DNA of 64,000 nt from Tropicimonas sp. IMCC34043 (GCF_003390845.1 NZ_QMEK01000003.1:372001-436000); one strand, 5' to 3'. Counted from the stretch's first letter, positions 47,015-56,825 are shown. Translations and numbers: made by a program. Notes: generated by a model not told the origin, from the letters alone.

Positions 47015-48118
47015 ATGAGCCAAGACAAAATTCTGATCGTCGCGGCCCTCTGTCTGGCGGGCCTGTCGTTCGCGCCCGCCAATGTCGCAGCCGAGGACGC
47101 ACCCGCCGGCCCCGTGAGGCCGGTCCTCGCCGTCCGGGCGGTCGAGCCGCGGCAGGAGCAATGGACCTCCGCCGTTGCCGCCAGCGGCTGGATCGCCGCC
47201 TGGGACGAGGCGTCGATCTCCACCGAAATCGGCGAACTCCGGATCGAGGAGACCCTCGTCGACGTTGGCGATGCGGTGAAGAAGGGGCAGGTCCTGGCGC
47301 GCCTGTCGCACGACGCGGTCGAAGCCGACTTGCGCCGTCAGGAAGCGCTCGTCGCCAGCGCCGAGGCAAGTCTTGAAAAGGCGATGACCGACGCCGACCG
47401 CGCGCGGCGGCTTTTGGAGAATGCCAAGGGAGCGATGTCGCAGAAGGACATTGAGGGTGCGCTGAGCGGCGAAAAGGTGGCCAAGGCCAATCTGGGAGCC
47501 GAGCAGGCGAACCTCGACAGCATCCGGCTGAAGCTCGAGCAGACCACCATTCGCGCGATCGACGATGGCGTCGTTTCGCAAAAGTCCGTGACGCTCGGCG
47601 CCGTGCCGGCGGTCGGCACCGAGCTCTTCCGTCTCATTCGCCAGAACCGGATCGAATGGCACGCCGAGATCGCCGCGAAGGATCTTCCGCAAGTCGTGGC
47701 GGGCCAGCAGGTGCGGATCTTCGACCAGGGACAGGCGCTGTGTTCGGGGTCCGTGAGAACCGCGGCACCGACGGCGGATCGCACCACGGGACGCGCGACG
47801 ATCTACGTCGATCTGCCGACGAACTGCGATCTCACGCCGGGCTCGTTTGCCAGCGGGTCGATCGAAATCGATGGACAGGCGGTCACCACCGTCCCATCGA
47901 CGGCCGTGACGATGGAGGGCGGGGCCAGCTATGTCTACCGCCTCACTGCCGGGAACACCGTCGAACGACGCCAGGTGACAATCGGCCGCCGCCGCGATGG
48001 CCGCGTCGAGGTGGTCTCGGGGCTCGATGAGCACGCGCGACTGGTCGGGAACGGCGGCGTCTTCCTGTTCGATGGCGCCCCCGTCCGCGTCGTCGCCGTG
48101 GCGGAGGAGCAGAAATGA
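47015..48118 (+). CDS. RND efflux periplasmic adaptor (HlyD/MFP family)
   Basis: The 367-residue protein has a signal peptide (MSQDKILIVAALCLAGLSFA), a lipoyl-like domain (ASISTEIGELRIEETLVDVG), a coiled-coil hairpin at about 105-175 (VASAEASLEKAMTDADRARR), then the second lipoyl half (IRAIDDGVVSQKSVTLGAVP) and beta-barrel/membrane-proximal domains. It links the RND pump to an outer-membrane channel. There is no Cys at the cleavage site, so it is not a lipoprotein. AGGAGG is located seven bases before the ATG. Its end overlaps the pump gene by 4 bp. Confidence 0.92.
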   Translation: MSQDKILIVAALCLAGLSFAPANVAAEDAPAGPVRPVLAVRAVEPRQEQWTSAVAASGWIAAWDEASISTEIGELRIEETLVDVGDAVKKGQVLARLSHDAVEADLRRQEALVASAEASLEKAMTDADRARRLLENAKGAMSQKDIEGALSGEKVAKANLGAEQANLDSIRLKLEQTTIRAIDDGVVSQKSVTLGAVPAVGTELFRLIRQNRIEWHAEIAAKDLPQVVAGQQVRIFDQGQALCSGSVRTAAPTADRTTGRATIYVDLPTNCDLTPGSFASGSIEIDGQAVTTVPSTAVTMEGGASYVYRLTAGNTVERRQVTIGRRRDGRVEVVSGLDEHARLVGNGGVFLFDGAPVRVVAVAEEQK

Positions 48119-51100
48119 ACGTCTCCGCCTGGGCCGTCCGCAACCCCGTGCCCGTCGTCCTTCTCTTCGTCCTGCTCCTGATCGGCGGATTGTTCTCGTT
48201 CTCGAAGCTGGGCGTGCAGTCGTTTCCCGATCTCGACCTTCCGCTCATCCAGATCTCCGCCAATCTCGAAGGGGCCGCGCCCGCGCAGCTTGAAACGGAG
48301 GTGGCGCGCAAGATCGAGGACAGCGTCGCCTCCCTGAGCCGGCTCAATCACATCACGACGACGGTGAACGACGGCTCCGTCTCGGTGATGGCCGAGTTTG
48401 AGATCGCCAAGGATCCGGAGGAAGCCCTCAACGAGGTCCGCAACGCCGTCGACAGCGTGCGCGCGGATCTGCCGTCCGAAATGGGGGCGCCGAGCGTCAC
48501 CAAACTCTCGGTCCAGGATTCGGTGCTGATCGCCTATGCCGTGACCTCGGCAAGCCTCGACGAGGCGGAACTTTCCTGGTTCGTCGACAACGACATGACG
48601 AAGGCCCTGCGCTCGGTCGAAGGGGTCGGCGACGTCGCGCGCGTCGGCGGCATCGACCGCGAGATCGTCGTCGAGGTCGATCCCGGCAAGCTCGCCGCCC
48701 TCGGACTTTCGGTGACGGAGGTCGCCGGCCGCCTGCGCTCGGTCCAGCTCGATCAGTCCGGCGGTCGCGTCCAGACCACCTCGTCGCGCCAGTCGATCCG
48801 GGTTCTCGGTGCCGCCGATACGGTCGACCGTCTGTCCTCGGTCTCGGTGCCCGTCGCCAACGGAACCTCGATCCCGCTCGACCAGATCGCGACGATCTCG
48901 GACGCGCACGCCGACCGAACCTCGCTCGCCTATCTCAACGGCGAGCGCGTCATCGGCGTCCAGATCAAGCGCTCCAACGGCTATTCGGATGTCGCCGTCG
49001 CCGATGGCATCCGTACCGCGATCGCCGACTTCGCGGCCGTCCATCCGCAGGTCTCGATCGTCGAGGCGTCCAACACCGTCAAGGCGACCGCCGACGACTA
49101 CGAGGCCTCGATGCACATGCTCGCCGAGGGCATCGTGATCGCCGTCGTGATCGTGTGGCTGTTCCTGCGGAGCTGGCGCGCCACCGTGGTCTCGGCCGCC
49201 GCGCTGCCGCTGGCCATGATCCCGACCTTCATGGTCATGGACTGGTTCGGCTTCACGCTGAACGTGATTTCGCTGCTCTCGCTGTCGCTGGTGGTGGGCA
49301 TCCTGGTCGACGACGCCATCGTCGAGGTCGAGAACATCGAACGCCACATGTCCTATGGCGGCACGCCGCGCGCGGCGACCATCGAGGCGACGCAGGAGAT
49401 CGGCATTGCCGTCATCGCTACGACCCTGACCCTCGTCGCCGTGTTCCTGCCGACGGCGTTCATGGGCGACATTCCCGGCCTCGTCTTCCGGCAGTTCGGC
49501 ATCACCGCGGCGGCGGCGGTGCTCGCCTCGCTTTTGGTGGCGCGGCTGCTCACGCCGATGATGGCGGCGTCGATTCTGAAGGCCCACGGCACGACGCAGG
49601 CGCGTGCGGACGGCTGGCTGATGCGGGCCTATATGGGCCTCGCCCGCGGCTGCCTGGCCCGGCGCAAGCTGACTGTCCTCGCGACTATCCTCTTCATCGC
49701 CGCCTCCCTGTCGCTGGTTCCGCTGCTCGAGACCGCCTTCGTTCCGCCCGCCGACATCGCCCAGACGACCGTCACCCTCAACGTCCAGCCGGGCAGCAGC
49801 CTGGAGGAGACGGACGCGGTCGTGCGCGAGGCGGCCACCGCCATCGCCGCGGTCGGGCAAGTCCGGTCGGTCTTTGCCGTGGTGGGTGCCTCCGGCGGCA
49901 GCGGCGCGGGCCCCGATCTCGCCATCACCGCGGACGTGACGGGGGCCGTTGTCACGGTCGATCTGGCACCGCTCGACGATCGCGATCGGCCCCAGACGCA
50001 GATCGAGGACGACATCCGCGCCGCGCTGGAGCGTTTGCCGGGCGCCCGGGTTCAGGTGGGGGCCGGCGGCGACGGCAGCACCCTCGGCATCGTGCTCGCC
50101 AGCAACGACGACGCGGCGCTCCTCAAGTCGGCGAAGGAACTGGAGGGCCAGATGCGCGGTCTGCCCGGCCTCGGGGCGGTGACATCGACCGCGGCGCTGG
50201 AGGCGCCAGAAGTGCAGATCGTCCCCGACGGCGCCCATGCCAGCGCCGTCGGCGTGACGCCCGAGGCCATTGCCGACGTCGTGCGCATCGCCACCTATGG
50301 CGACTACGCCTCCTCCCAGCCCAAGCTCAACCTGCCGGAGCGGCAGCTTCCAATCCGGCTGAAACTCGACGCCGATCCGGAGAACAACCTCGAGGACATT
50401 CGCCAGTTGCGCGTCGACGGCAACGGCGCAAGCGTGACGCTCGGATCCGTCGCCGACGTCAGGCTGGGCACGGGACCGACGAGCATCTCGCGCATCGACC
50501 GGGAGCGGAACGTGACGGTCAGCGTCGAGTTGAACGGCAAGAGCATCGGCGCCGTCATGGACGAGGTCCAGACGCTTCCTGCCATCGAGACCCTGCCGGC
50601 GAGTGTCAAGATGGTCGACCAGGGCGAGGTCGAGCAAATGGACTCCATGTTCGCCGGCTTCCTCGTCGCGATGGTGATCGGCCTAGTCTGCATCTATGGC
50701 GTGCTGGCGCTGCTCTTCCGCGATTTTCTGCAGCCGTTCACGATCCTGATGGCCATTCCGCTGTCGCTCGGTGGCGCGCTCCTGCCGCTGGTTCTGACCC
50801 GCTCCAGCTTTTCAATGGCGACGGCCATCGGCCTTCTGATGCTGATCGGGATCGTCACCAAGAATTCGATCCTCATCGTCGAATACGCGGCTGCCGCACA
50901 GCAAAAAGGCTGGCAGAGGCGCGAAGCCCTGCTCGACGCCTGTCACAAGAGAGCCCGTCCCGTGGTGATGACGACGATCGCGATGGTCGGCGGCATGTGC
51001 CCCGTCGTCCTGGGCCTGTCGGGCGGCGATCCGAGCTTCCGGCGGCCGATGGGGCTCGTCGTCATCGGCGGGCTTCTCGTCTCCACCACCCTCAGCCTCA

Positions 51101-51216
51101 TCGTCATCCCGGTGGTCTATTCCTTCGTTGACGATCTCTCCTCGTGGCTGCGCCGGCGCTTCCTGAACGCCGCCCCTGTGTCTCATGAAATCGAGATAGC
51201 CGCCGCGAGTCGATGA
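48115..51216 (+). CDS. RND-family efflux transporter
   Basis: The 1033-residue inner-membrane pump (AcrB/MexF-like superfamily, hydrophobe/amphiphile type). It has one N-terminal helix, a large periplasmic loop, then the helix 2-6 block. That block holds LVVGILVDDAIVEVENIERH, with the double Asp of the proton relay, and PLAMIPTFMVM. A second repeat has GIVTKNSILIVEYAAAAQQK. Both halves are complete and no frameshift is seen. No outer-membrane TolC-type gene is adjacent, so it must share one encoded elsewhere. The operon is likely controlled by the divergent TetR. Confidence 0.95.
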   Translation: MNVSAWAVRNPVPVVLLFVLLLIGGLFSFSKLGVQSFPDLDLPLIQISANLEGAAPAQLETEVARKIEDSVASLSRLNHITTTVNDGSVSVMAEFEIAKDPEEALNEVRNAVDSVRADLPSEMGAPSVTKLSVQDSVLIAYAVTSASLDEAELSWFVDNDMTKALRSVEGVGDVARVGGIDREIVVEVDPGKLAALGLSVTEVAGRLRSVQLDQSGGRVQTTSSRQSIRVLGAADTVDRLSSVSVPVANGTSIPLDQIATISDAHADRTSLAYLNGERVIGVQIKRSNGYSDVAVADGIRTAIADFAAVHPQVSIVEASNTVKATADDYEASMHMLAEGIVIAVVIVWLFLRSWRATVVSAAALPLAMIPTFMVMDWFGFTLNVISLLSLSLVVGILVDDAIVEVENIERHMSYGGTPRAATIEATQEIGIAVIATTLTLVAVFLPTAFMGDIPGLVFRQFGITAAAAVLASLLVARLLTPMMAASILKAHGTTQARADGWLMRAYMGLARGCLARRKLTVLATILFIAASLSLVPLLETAFVPPADIAQTTVTLNVQPGSSLEETDAVVREAATAIAAVGQVRSVFAVVGASGGSGAGPDLAITADVTGAVVTVDLAPLDDRDRPQTQIEDDIRAALERLPGARVQVGAGGDGSTLGIVLASNDDAALLKSAKELEGQMRGLPGLGAVTSTAALEAPEVQIVPDGAHASAVGVTPEAIADVVRIATYGDYASSQPKLNLPERQLPIRLKLDADPENNLEDIRQLRVDGNGASVTLGSVADVRLGTGPTSISRIDRERNVTVSVELNGKSIGAVMDEVQTLPAIETLPASVKMVDQGEVEQMDSMFAGFLVAMVIGLVCIYGVLALLFRDFLQPFTILMAIPLSLGGALLPLVLTRSSFSMATAIGLLMLIGIVTKNSILIVEYAAAAQQKGWQRREALLDACHKRARPVVMTTIAMVGGMCPVVLGLSGGDPSFRRPMGLVVIGGLLVSTTLSLIVIPVVYSFVDDLSSWLRRRFLNAAPVSHEIEIAAASR

Positions 51217-51624
51217 ACCGCCGTATCAAGAGCGCGAGCATTGGCCGCTCCGAAGGCGCGCTCGCAGCCAGCCGAACGGCAACAACGGGCGCAATCACGC
51301 CATTTCCTGTCTTTCTGCGCTATCGCAGGACAGTCCCGCCGTTCTCTCTATGCCTGCTTGGAGCGCCCCGGCATCGAAGATCCTTTGCGGGCATCCTAAA
51401 ACCGCTCGGCGTCGTCTACTTGGTGATGATGATCGTTACCGCGCTCGCCCATGCCCCCCTAACTACAGACACCGCCGGTGCGCGGGCTAGGGTTATGGTT
51501 TCTGCATTCTGGCCAATCGTGGTTGTTTTTCGGCCAACACCGCATGGAACACCGCTTGACTAGGGCGCCAGGTTCGATGAACCAAAGATCTCTCCCGAAA
51601 AATTTCATAACACATTGATTTTAT
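51217..51624. other. 408-bp gap at the right edge of the island
   Basis: No accepted gene. A plus-strand frame (51213-51563) has no ribosome-binding site of its own or recognisable domain. Composition turns more AT-rich towards the tRNA (about 51540-51625). No copy of the tRNA 3' end (att repeat) was seen here by eye. Confidence 0.55.
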
Positions 51625-51701
51625 TGGTGACCCCGACAGGACTTGAACCTGTAACCTATCCCTTAGGAGGGGATTGCTCTATCCAGTTGAGCTACGGGGC
51701 C
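51625..51701 (-). tRNA. tRNA-Arg (anticodon CCT)
   Basis: Full cloverleaf on the minus strand: acceptor GGCCCCG paired with CGGGGTC, D-arm with GCTCAACTGGATAGAGC, anticodon arm ATCCC-CTCCTAA-GGGAT giving anticodon CCT, T-arm with GGTTCAAGTCC, and an encoded CCA end at 51625-51627. It reads rare AGG codons. Its 3' end faces the accessory island to the left; such tRNA 3' ends are frequent integration sites. Confidence 0.95.
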
Positions 51702-51881
51702 CTGGCGGATTGCTGCCGGAACAGGCGCGAAAACACAACCCGAATGTGTCGCGCCAGCCCAATTTGCCCGCTCGATTTGACGGCTCGCGCCGGTTCGTCG
51801 GTCAACCGGCGGGCAATTTCGGCACTCCGCGCCGCAGGCGTGGTGTCGACGCTTTCCCAAGGCACGATAAGGCGCTAACAC

Positions 51882-52958
51882 ATGCGCATGAACAAGGATG
51901 ATCCCCGGATTCCTGCCGCAGGCGGCGCTTTTCACAGCCCCGACCAGCGACGTCCCCTGACGCTTCGCGATGTCTCCGAGGCGTCGGGGGTAAGCGAAAT
52001 GACCGTCAGTCGCGTGTTGCGAAACCGCGGCGATGTCAGCGACGCAACGCGCGCGCGCGTTCTGGCCGCGGCGAAGCGCTTGGGATATGTTCCCAACAAG
52101 ATTGCGGGCGCCCTTGCCTCCAGCCGGGTGAATCTGGTTGCCGTGATCGTGCCGTCGCTGTCGAACATGGTCTTCCCCGATGTCATCAACGGCATCTCGC
52201 ATGTGCTGGAGGATACCGAACTCCAGCCGGTGCTGGGCGTCACCCATTACCAGCCCGAGCAGGAGGAGAAGGTCCTCTACGAGATGCTCAGCTGGCGGCC
52301 CTCGGGGGTGATCATTGCCGGGCTCGAACGCAGCGATGCGGCGCGGGCGATGCTGCAGAATTCCGGCATTCCCGTGGTCGAGATCATGGACGTGGATGGC
52401 GATCCGATCGACGCCGTGGTCGGAATATCGCACCGCCGCGCCGGTCGCATGATGGCCCAGGCGATTCTTGACGCCGGTTATCGCCGGATCGGCTTTCTCG
52501 GCACCAAGATGCCGCTGGACCACCGGGCGCGCAAACGGCTTGAAGGCTTCACCGAGACGCTTGAGAAGGCCGGGGTTCAGATCGCCGATCAGGAATTCTA
52601 CGAGGGCGGGTCAGGCTTTGCCAAGGGCCGCGAGATGACCCAGGCCATCCTCGAACGCACGCCGGATCTGGATTTCCTGTATTACTCCAACGATCTGATC
52701 GGCGCAGGCGGGTTGCTTTACTGCCTTGAGAAGGGAATCGACGTGCCGGGCAAGCTGGGCATGGCGGGCTTCAACAAGATCGAACTGCTCGACGGTCTGC
52801 CGCGCAAACTTGCCACCATGGATTCCTGCCGGCGCGAGGTTGGCGAGGCGGCGGCACGCATCATCGCCGACCGGGTCGCGGGCGGTGCCCGCAACCGGGG
52901 CGAGCAGGTGGTGCTGATCCCGACCCTGACGTTGGGGGACACGCTGCAACGCAGCTGA
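51882..52958 (+). CDS. LacI-family transcriptional regulator (GntR-like)
   Basis: The 358-residue regulator has an N-terminal LacI HTH (LTLRDVSEASGVSEMTVSRV, then LRNRGDVSDATRARVLAAAK and the hinge PNKIAGALASSRVNLVAVIV) and a sugar-binding-protein-like ligand domain. It resembles gluconate-type GntR regulators; no sugar catabolic genes are adjacent, so the target is unknown. ATG at 51882 or 51888 are both possible. The next gene starts about 90 bp later on the same strand. Confidence 0.9.
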   Translation: MRMNKDDPRIPAAGGAFHSPDQRRPLTLRDVSEASGVSEMTVSRVLRNRGDVSDATRARVLAAAKRLGYVPNKIAGALASSRVNLVAVIVPSLSNMVFPDVINGISHVLEDTELQPVLGVTHYQPEQEEKVLYEMLSWRPSGVIIAGLERSDAARAMLQNSGIPVVEIMDVDGDPIDAVVGISHRRAGRMMAQAILDAGYRRIGFLGTKMPLDHRARKRLEGFTETLEKAGVQIADQEFYEGGSGFAKGREMTQAILERTPDLDFLYYSNDLIGAGGLLYCLEKGIDVPGKLGMAGFNKIELLDGLPRKLATMDSCRREVGEAAARIIADRVAGGARNRGEQVVLIPTLTLGDTLQRS

Positions 52959-53045
52959 AGCCTTTGCATGGACAGCGGCCGAGCGATGCGGTTTAAGGCG
53001 CTCAAGTCCCCGACCGCGCGGGGCGCGCGCAAGGAGCTTTTCGGC

Positions 53046-53831
53046 ATGACCGAAGTCTCGATCATCGTACCGATGAAAAACGAGGAAGAGAATGTCGCGC
53101 CACTGGTCTCCGACATCCTCGCCGCCTGCGACGGGCAGGATTTCGAAGTCATCGTGGTCAACGACGGCTCGACCGACACCACCGAGGCGGTTGCCCGCGG
53201 GCTGGCGGAACGCGATCCGCGGGTGCGGGTTTTGAGCCATCCCCGGTCTGCCGGGCAGAGCGCGGCGGTCCACAGCGGCGTCAAGGCGGCGCGCGGCCGG
53301 GTCATCTGCACGCTCGATGGCGACGGCCAGAACCCGCCCGGCGAACTTCCCAAACTGTACAGGCCGCTGCTCGCTGACCAGACCGGAAGGCTCGGCCTTG
53401 TCGCGGGCCAGCGCGTCGCGCGGCAGGACACGTTTTCCAAACGCTGGGGGTCGAAATTCGCCAACGGGCTGCGTGCCCGCGTGCTCAACGACGGCACCCG
53501 CGACACGGGCTGTGGCCTCAAGGGCTTTCGCCGCGACGCTTTTCTGGAGCTGCCCTATTTCGACCACATGCACCGCTATCTGCCGGCATTGTTCAAACGC
53601 GACGGCTGGGAGGTTCTGCTGGTCGATGTCAGCCACCGCGAGCGCCAGGCCGGCAAGTCGAACTACACCAATTTCAAGCGGGCGCTCGTCGGCATCCCCG
53701 ATCTGCTGGCGGTGGCCTGGTTGATCCGGCGTCGCAAGAAGGCGCAACCGGTCGAAATCGAACCCCGCGCCGCGGCGGTCGCGGCCGATCAGGGCGTGGC
53801 GGACCCGGCTGCGCAAGGAACCCCGTCATGA
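53046..53831 (+). CDS. GT2 glycosyltransferase (polyprenyl-phosphate sugar synthase-like)
   Basis: The 261-residue enzyme has the GT-A fold of the dolichol-phosphate mannosyltransferase/ArnC group: VSIIVPMKNEEENVAPLVSD, VIVVNDGSTDTTEAVA, the DxD-like TLDGDGQNPPGELPKL, and RDTGCGLKGFRRDAFLELPY. It lacks the C-terminal membrane helices of ArnC, ending in a charged tail. It probably loads a sugar from a UDP donor onto a lipid phosphate carrier. AAGGAG is nine bases before ATG 53046. The end overlaps the next gene by 4 bp. Confidence 0.9.
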   Translation: MTEVSIIVPMKNEEENVAPLVSDILAACDGQDFEVIVVNDGSTDTTEAVARGLAERDPRVRVLSHPRSAGQSAAVHSGVKAARGRVICTLDGDGQNPPGELPKLYRPLLADQTGRLGLVAGQRVARQDTFSKRWGSKFANGLRARVLNDGTRDTGCGLKGFRRDAFLELPYFDHMHRYLPALFKRDGWEVLLVDVSHRERQAGKSNYTNFKRALVGIPDLLAVAWLIRRRKKAQPVEIEPRAAAVAADQGVADPAAQGTPS

Positions 53832-54139
53832 TCGAACAGACCTGGGCCATTCTGCACGTCCATTCCTGGACCGAGTTCTGGTGGGTGGTGATCGGCCTTG
53901 GCGGACAGCTTCTGTTCACGGCGCGCTTCCTCGTGCAGTGGATCGCCTCGGAACGCGCCCGCAGGTCGGTGGTGCCGCTTGCGTTCTGGTATCTGTCCCT
54001 CGGCGGCGGGCTCGTGCTTCTGCTCTATGCGCTTTATCGCAAGGATCCGGTCTTCGTCCTCGGCCAGGCGACCGGGCTGTTCATCTATCTCAGAAACCTC
54101 TGGCTGATCCGTGCCGAGCGCCGAACCAACCTTCAGTAA
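53828..54139 (+). CDS. LAB_N-domain membrane protein
   Basis: The 103-residue protein carries the lipid-A-biosynthesis N-terminal domain: WWVVIGLGGQLLFTARFLVQ, WIASERARRSVVPLAFWYLS and GLVLLLYALYRKDPVFVLGQ, with three membrane helices. In other genomes the domain stands alone or is fused to LpxB or to glycosyltransferases of envelope sugar lipids, and probably aids sugar-carrier handling. It overlaps both neighbours (4 bp upstream, 29 bp downstream), implying tight coupling. Confidence 0.88.
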   Translation: MIEQTWAILHVHSWTEFWWVVIGLGGQLLFTARFLVQWIASERARRSVVPLAFWYLSLGGGLVLLLYALYRKDPVFVLGQATGLFIYLRNLWLIRAERRTNLQ

Positions 54140-55589
54140 CCGATCCGGCTGGCTTGCGCCGGCGCTGCTGATCGGCCTTGCCGTCACCGCCTTCAGGGTG
54201 GTGCTGCTGTCGTTCAACCGCACCGATCTGTTCGTGGACGAGGCGCAATACTGGCTCTGGGGGCAGGAACTGGCGCTGGGGTATTATTCGAAGCCGCCGC
54301 TGATCGCCTGGGTGATCCGCGCCGCGACCGAACTTGGCGGTTCGGACGCGCCGTTCTGGGTCAGGCTGCCGGCGCCCTTGTTTCATCTGGCCGGCGGGCT
54401 GCTTCTGGGGGCGCTGACGGCGCCGCGATACGGGCGGGCGGTCGCGATCTGGGTGGTGGCAAGCTATCTGAGCCTGCCGATGGTGGCGGCGGGCAGCCTG
54501 CTGATCTCGACCGACACGATCATGGTGCCGTTTCTGGTGCTGGGGCTGATCGCCTGGCTGCGCGCGCTCGGGCAGGGCGGATCGGTGCCCTGGGCCGCCC
54601 TGGCGGGGTTCTGCGTCGGTATCGGCTTTCTGGCGAAATATGCCGCCGTGTATTTCGTTCTCTGCGCTGCCCTTTCGGCGCTGATTCTGCCGCAGGCGCG
54701 GCCGGGCTGGCGGTCGGCGCTGGCCGGGCTGCTGGCCTTTCTGGTCGCGATCTCGCCCAATATCTGGTGGAACCTGCAGAACGGGTTCAGCACCGTCGAA
54801 CACACGCTCGACAATGCCGACTGGGTGCGCGATCCGGGCAGCCGCGTAGGCCTGAACCTTGGCGGTCTGGCCGAATTCCTCGGAGCCCAGCTTTTCGTCT
54901 TTGGTCCGGTGCTGTTCCCGGCACTTGTCTGGTTCGGTGCGACCTGGCGGCGGCGCGACGACCGGGCGCGGTTCCTGCTGCTGTTCTGCCTGCCGGTCCT
55001 TGCCATCGTCAGCCTGCAGGCGCTGATCGACCGCGCCTATCCCAACTGGGCGGCGGCGGCCTATCTGACCGGAACGATTGCCATCGTCGCCTGGCTGCAC
55101 GGCGAGGCCCGCGGCTGGCTGCGTGCGAGCCTTGCGGTCAATCTGGTCATTGCCATTCTGCTGCCGGTCGCGACGGTTATCGGCACCGGATGGCGGGCGG
55201 GGCCGGGCGGGCCGCTGCTGCTCGAACGCTATGTCGGCCGGACCGAGATGAGCGCCGCGATCCTTGCCGCTGCCCGCGAGTCGGGCGCCAAAGCTATCGT
55301 CTCGGACGACCGCGACATCCTTGCCGACCTCATGTACCAGACCCGCGACGGCGGCATCCCGATCAATGCGCTGCCGCAGGAAGGGCGTCCGCGGAACCAT
55401 TATGCTTTGAAATACACGCTTCCGTCCGATTCCACCGGCGACGTACTTCTGGTTACCAACCGCGATCACCGGCCCGGGGAGTGCCAGGGGCCGCTCGTCG
55501 GCACGCTTCAATGGGCCGACGGCGCCTATTCGGACAAGGTGCGCAACATGTTCCTGCTGCCCGCGCCCTGCCTTGCCCTTGGCGGATGA
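54111..55589 (+). CDS. ArnT-like GT39 glycosyltransferase
   Basis: The 492-residue multi-helix membrane protein uses a lipid-phosphate sugar donor to modify lipid A or core on the periplasmic side. The first periplasmic loop has the family Asp-Glu motif RTDLFVDEAQYWLWGQELAL and GYYSKPPLIAWVI. About 11-12 helices follow, then a soluble C-terminal domain (from about ARESGAKAIVSDDRDILADL). The start is GTG at 54111, inside the preceding gene. The closest functional picture is RgtA/ArnT-type uronic- or aminosugar transferases. Confidence 0.88.
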   Translation: MPSAEPTFSNRSGWLAPALLIGLAVTAFRVVLLSFNRTDLFVDEAQYWLWGQELALGYYSKPPLIAWVIRAATELGGSDAPFWVRLPAPLFHLAGGLLLGALTAPRYGRAVAIWVVASYLSLPMVAAGSLLISTDTIMVPFLVLGLIAWLRALGQGGSVPWAALAGFCVGIGFLAKYAAVYFVLCAALSALILPQARPGWRSALAGLLAFLVAISPNIWWNLQNGFSTVEHTLDNADWVRDPGSRVGLNLGGLAEFLGAQLFVFGPVLFPALVWFGATWRRRDDRARFLLLFCLPVLAIVSLQALIDRAYPNWAAAAYLTGTIAIVAWLHGEARGWLRASLAVNLVIAILLPVATVIGTGWRAGPGGPLLLERYVGRTEMSAAILAAARESGAKAIVSDDRDILADLMYQTRDGGIPINALPQEGRPRNHYALKYTLPSDSTGDVLLVTNRDHRPGECQGPLVGTLQWADGAYSDKVRNMFLLPAPCLALGG

Positions 55590-55687
55590 ACCCTGCGACC
55601 ACTGGCCCGGGCTGTATCCGGGCAGTTCCAGTCGCCGCACCGTTCTGATAGGCGGAGGGCGAAATGCACCTGCCGCAGGAGTTGAGG

Positions 55688-56725
55688 ATGACACGCACGG
55701 CACTCGTCACCGGCGCCGCCGGTTTCATCGGGTTCCATCTCTGCCGTCGTCTGCTGAATGACGGCTGGCGGGTGGTGGGCTTTGATGCGCTGACCGAATA
55801 TTACGACGTCTCGCTGAAACATCGCCGTCTGGCGCTGCTGGCGGAAAGTCCGGGCTTTGAGCTGATCGAGGCGCGGCTCGAAGAGCCGGGCCGTCTCAAG
55901 GCGCTGATGGCCGATCTGCGCCCCGAGATCGTGGTGCACCTCGCCGCGCAGGCCGGGGTGCGCTATTCGATCGACGCGCCGGCGTCCTATGTCCAGTCGA
56001 ACCTCGTCGGTACGTTCGAGCTGCTGGAGGCCGCCCGCGCCACGCCGCCCCGGCACATGCTGATGGCCTCGACCTCGTCGGTCTATGGCGCCAACACCGA
56101 CATGCCCTATGCCGAGACCGACAAGACCGACACCCAGAAGTCGTTCTATGCCGCGACCAAGAAGGCGAACGAGGCGATGGCGCACAGCTATTCGCACCTG
56201 TTCGACCTGCCGATCACCATGTTCCGGTTCTTCACCGTCTACGGAACCTGGGGCCGTCCCGACATGGCCTATTTCAAGTTCGCCAGGGCGATCCGCGAGG
56301 GCCGGGCGATCGATGTCTACAACCACGGCAAGATGCAGCGCGATTTCACCTATGCCGACGACCTGATCGAAGGGATCGTCCGGCTGATCGAGGTGGTCCC
56401 GCCCGCCCCCGAGGGCCGCGGTGCGCCGGTCCCGCACGACAGTCTCTCGCCGGTCGCGGCCTGGCGGGTGGTGAACCTTGGCATGTCGAAGCCGACCACG
56501 CTCGAGGATTTCATCGCAGCGCTCGAGGATGCGCTCGGCCAGAAGGCCCGGCGGAACTACATGGAGATGCAGCCCGGCGACGTGGTCGCGACCTGGGCCG
56601 ACACGCGGCTTCTGACGGCACTGGTGGGCGAGATGCAGACCACGCCGCTGTCGCGCGGCATGGAGCATTTCGTGAAATGGTATCTCGCACAGTACGAGGC
56701 GGGCGCAGCACAGGCCGCGACATAG
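55688..56725 (+). CDS. UDP-glucuronate 4-epimerase-like NAD-dependent epimerase
   Basis: The 345-residue short-chain dehydrogenase-type epimerase has the NAD motif LVTGAAGFIGFHLCRRLL, VVGFDALTEYYDVSLK, HLAAQAGVRYSIDAPASYVQ, Ser in ASTSSVYG and the catalytic Tyr/Lys in SFYAATKKANE, then TMFRFFTVYGTWGRPDMA, hallmark of the UDP-GlcA epimerase/GAE group. It would turn UDP-glucuronate into UDP-galacturonate. Two starts have good ribosome sites (55664, 55688). The second gives the usual MTRTALVTG beginning. Confidence 0.9.
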   Translation: MTRTALVTGAAGFIGFHLCRRLLNDGWRVVGFDALTEYYDVSLKHRRLALLAESPGFELIEARLEEPGRLKALMADLRPEIVVHLAAQAGVRYSIDAPASYVQSNLVGTFELLEAARATPPRHMLMASTSSVYGANTDMPYAETDKTDTQKSFYAATKKANEAMAHSYSHLFDLPITMFRFFTVYGTWGRPDMAYFKFARAIREGRAIDVYNHGKMQRDFTYADDLIEGIVRLIEVVPPAPEGRGAPVPHDSLSPVAAWRVVNLGMSKPTTLEDFIAALEDALGQKARRNYMEMQPGDVVATWADTRLLTALVGEMQTTPLSRGMEHFVKWYLAQYEAGAAQAAT

Positions 56726-56825
56726 GTGGCCGCAGGCGCGCCAATGCGTTGACAGGCGTGCCACATTCGATCCATGTGCTGCAGTGCGGCATCTCTCGGA
56801 ACATTTTTCAGGACAGGGGCACAGC

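Noticed and set aside
47935-50637. 900-codon frame opposite the RND pump
   Set aside because: Antisense shadow with Asp/Arg/His-rich composition; the RND reading is unambiguous.
51213-51563. Plus-strand 116-codon frame after the RND gene
   Set aside because: Overlaps the RND stop, has no Shine-Dalgarno sequence and only a short hydrophobic stretch, with no family likeness.
38591-51701. att direct repeats bounding the island
   Set aside because: No copy of the tRNA-Arg 3' end was visible near the left edge by eye, so no att sites are claimed.
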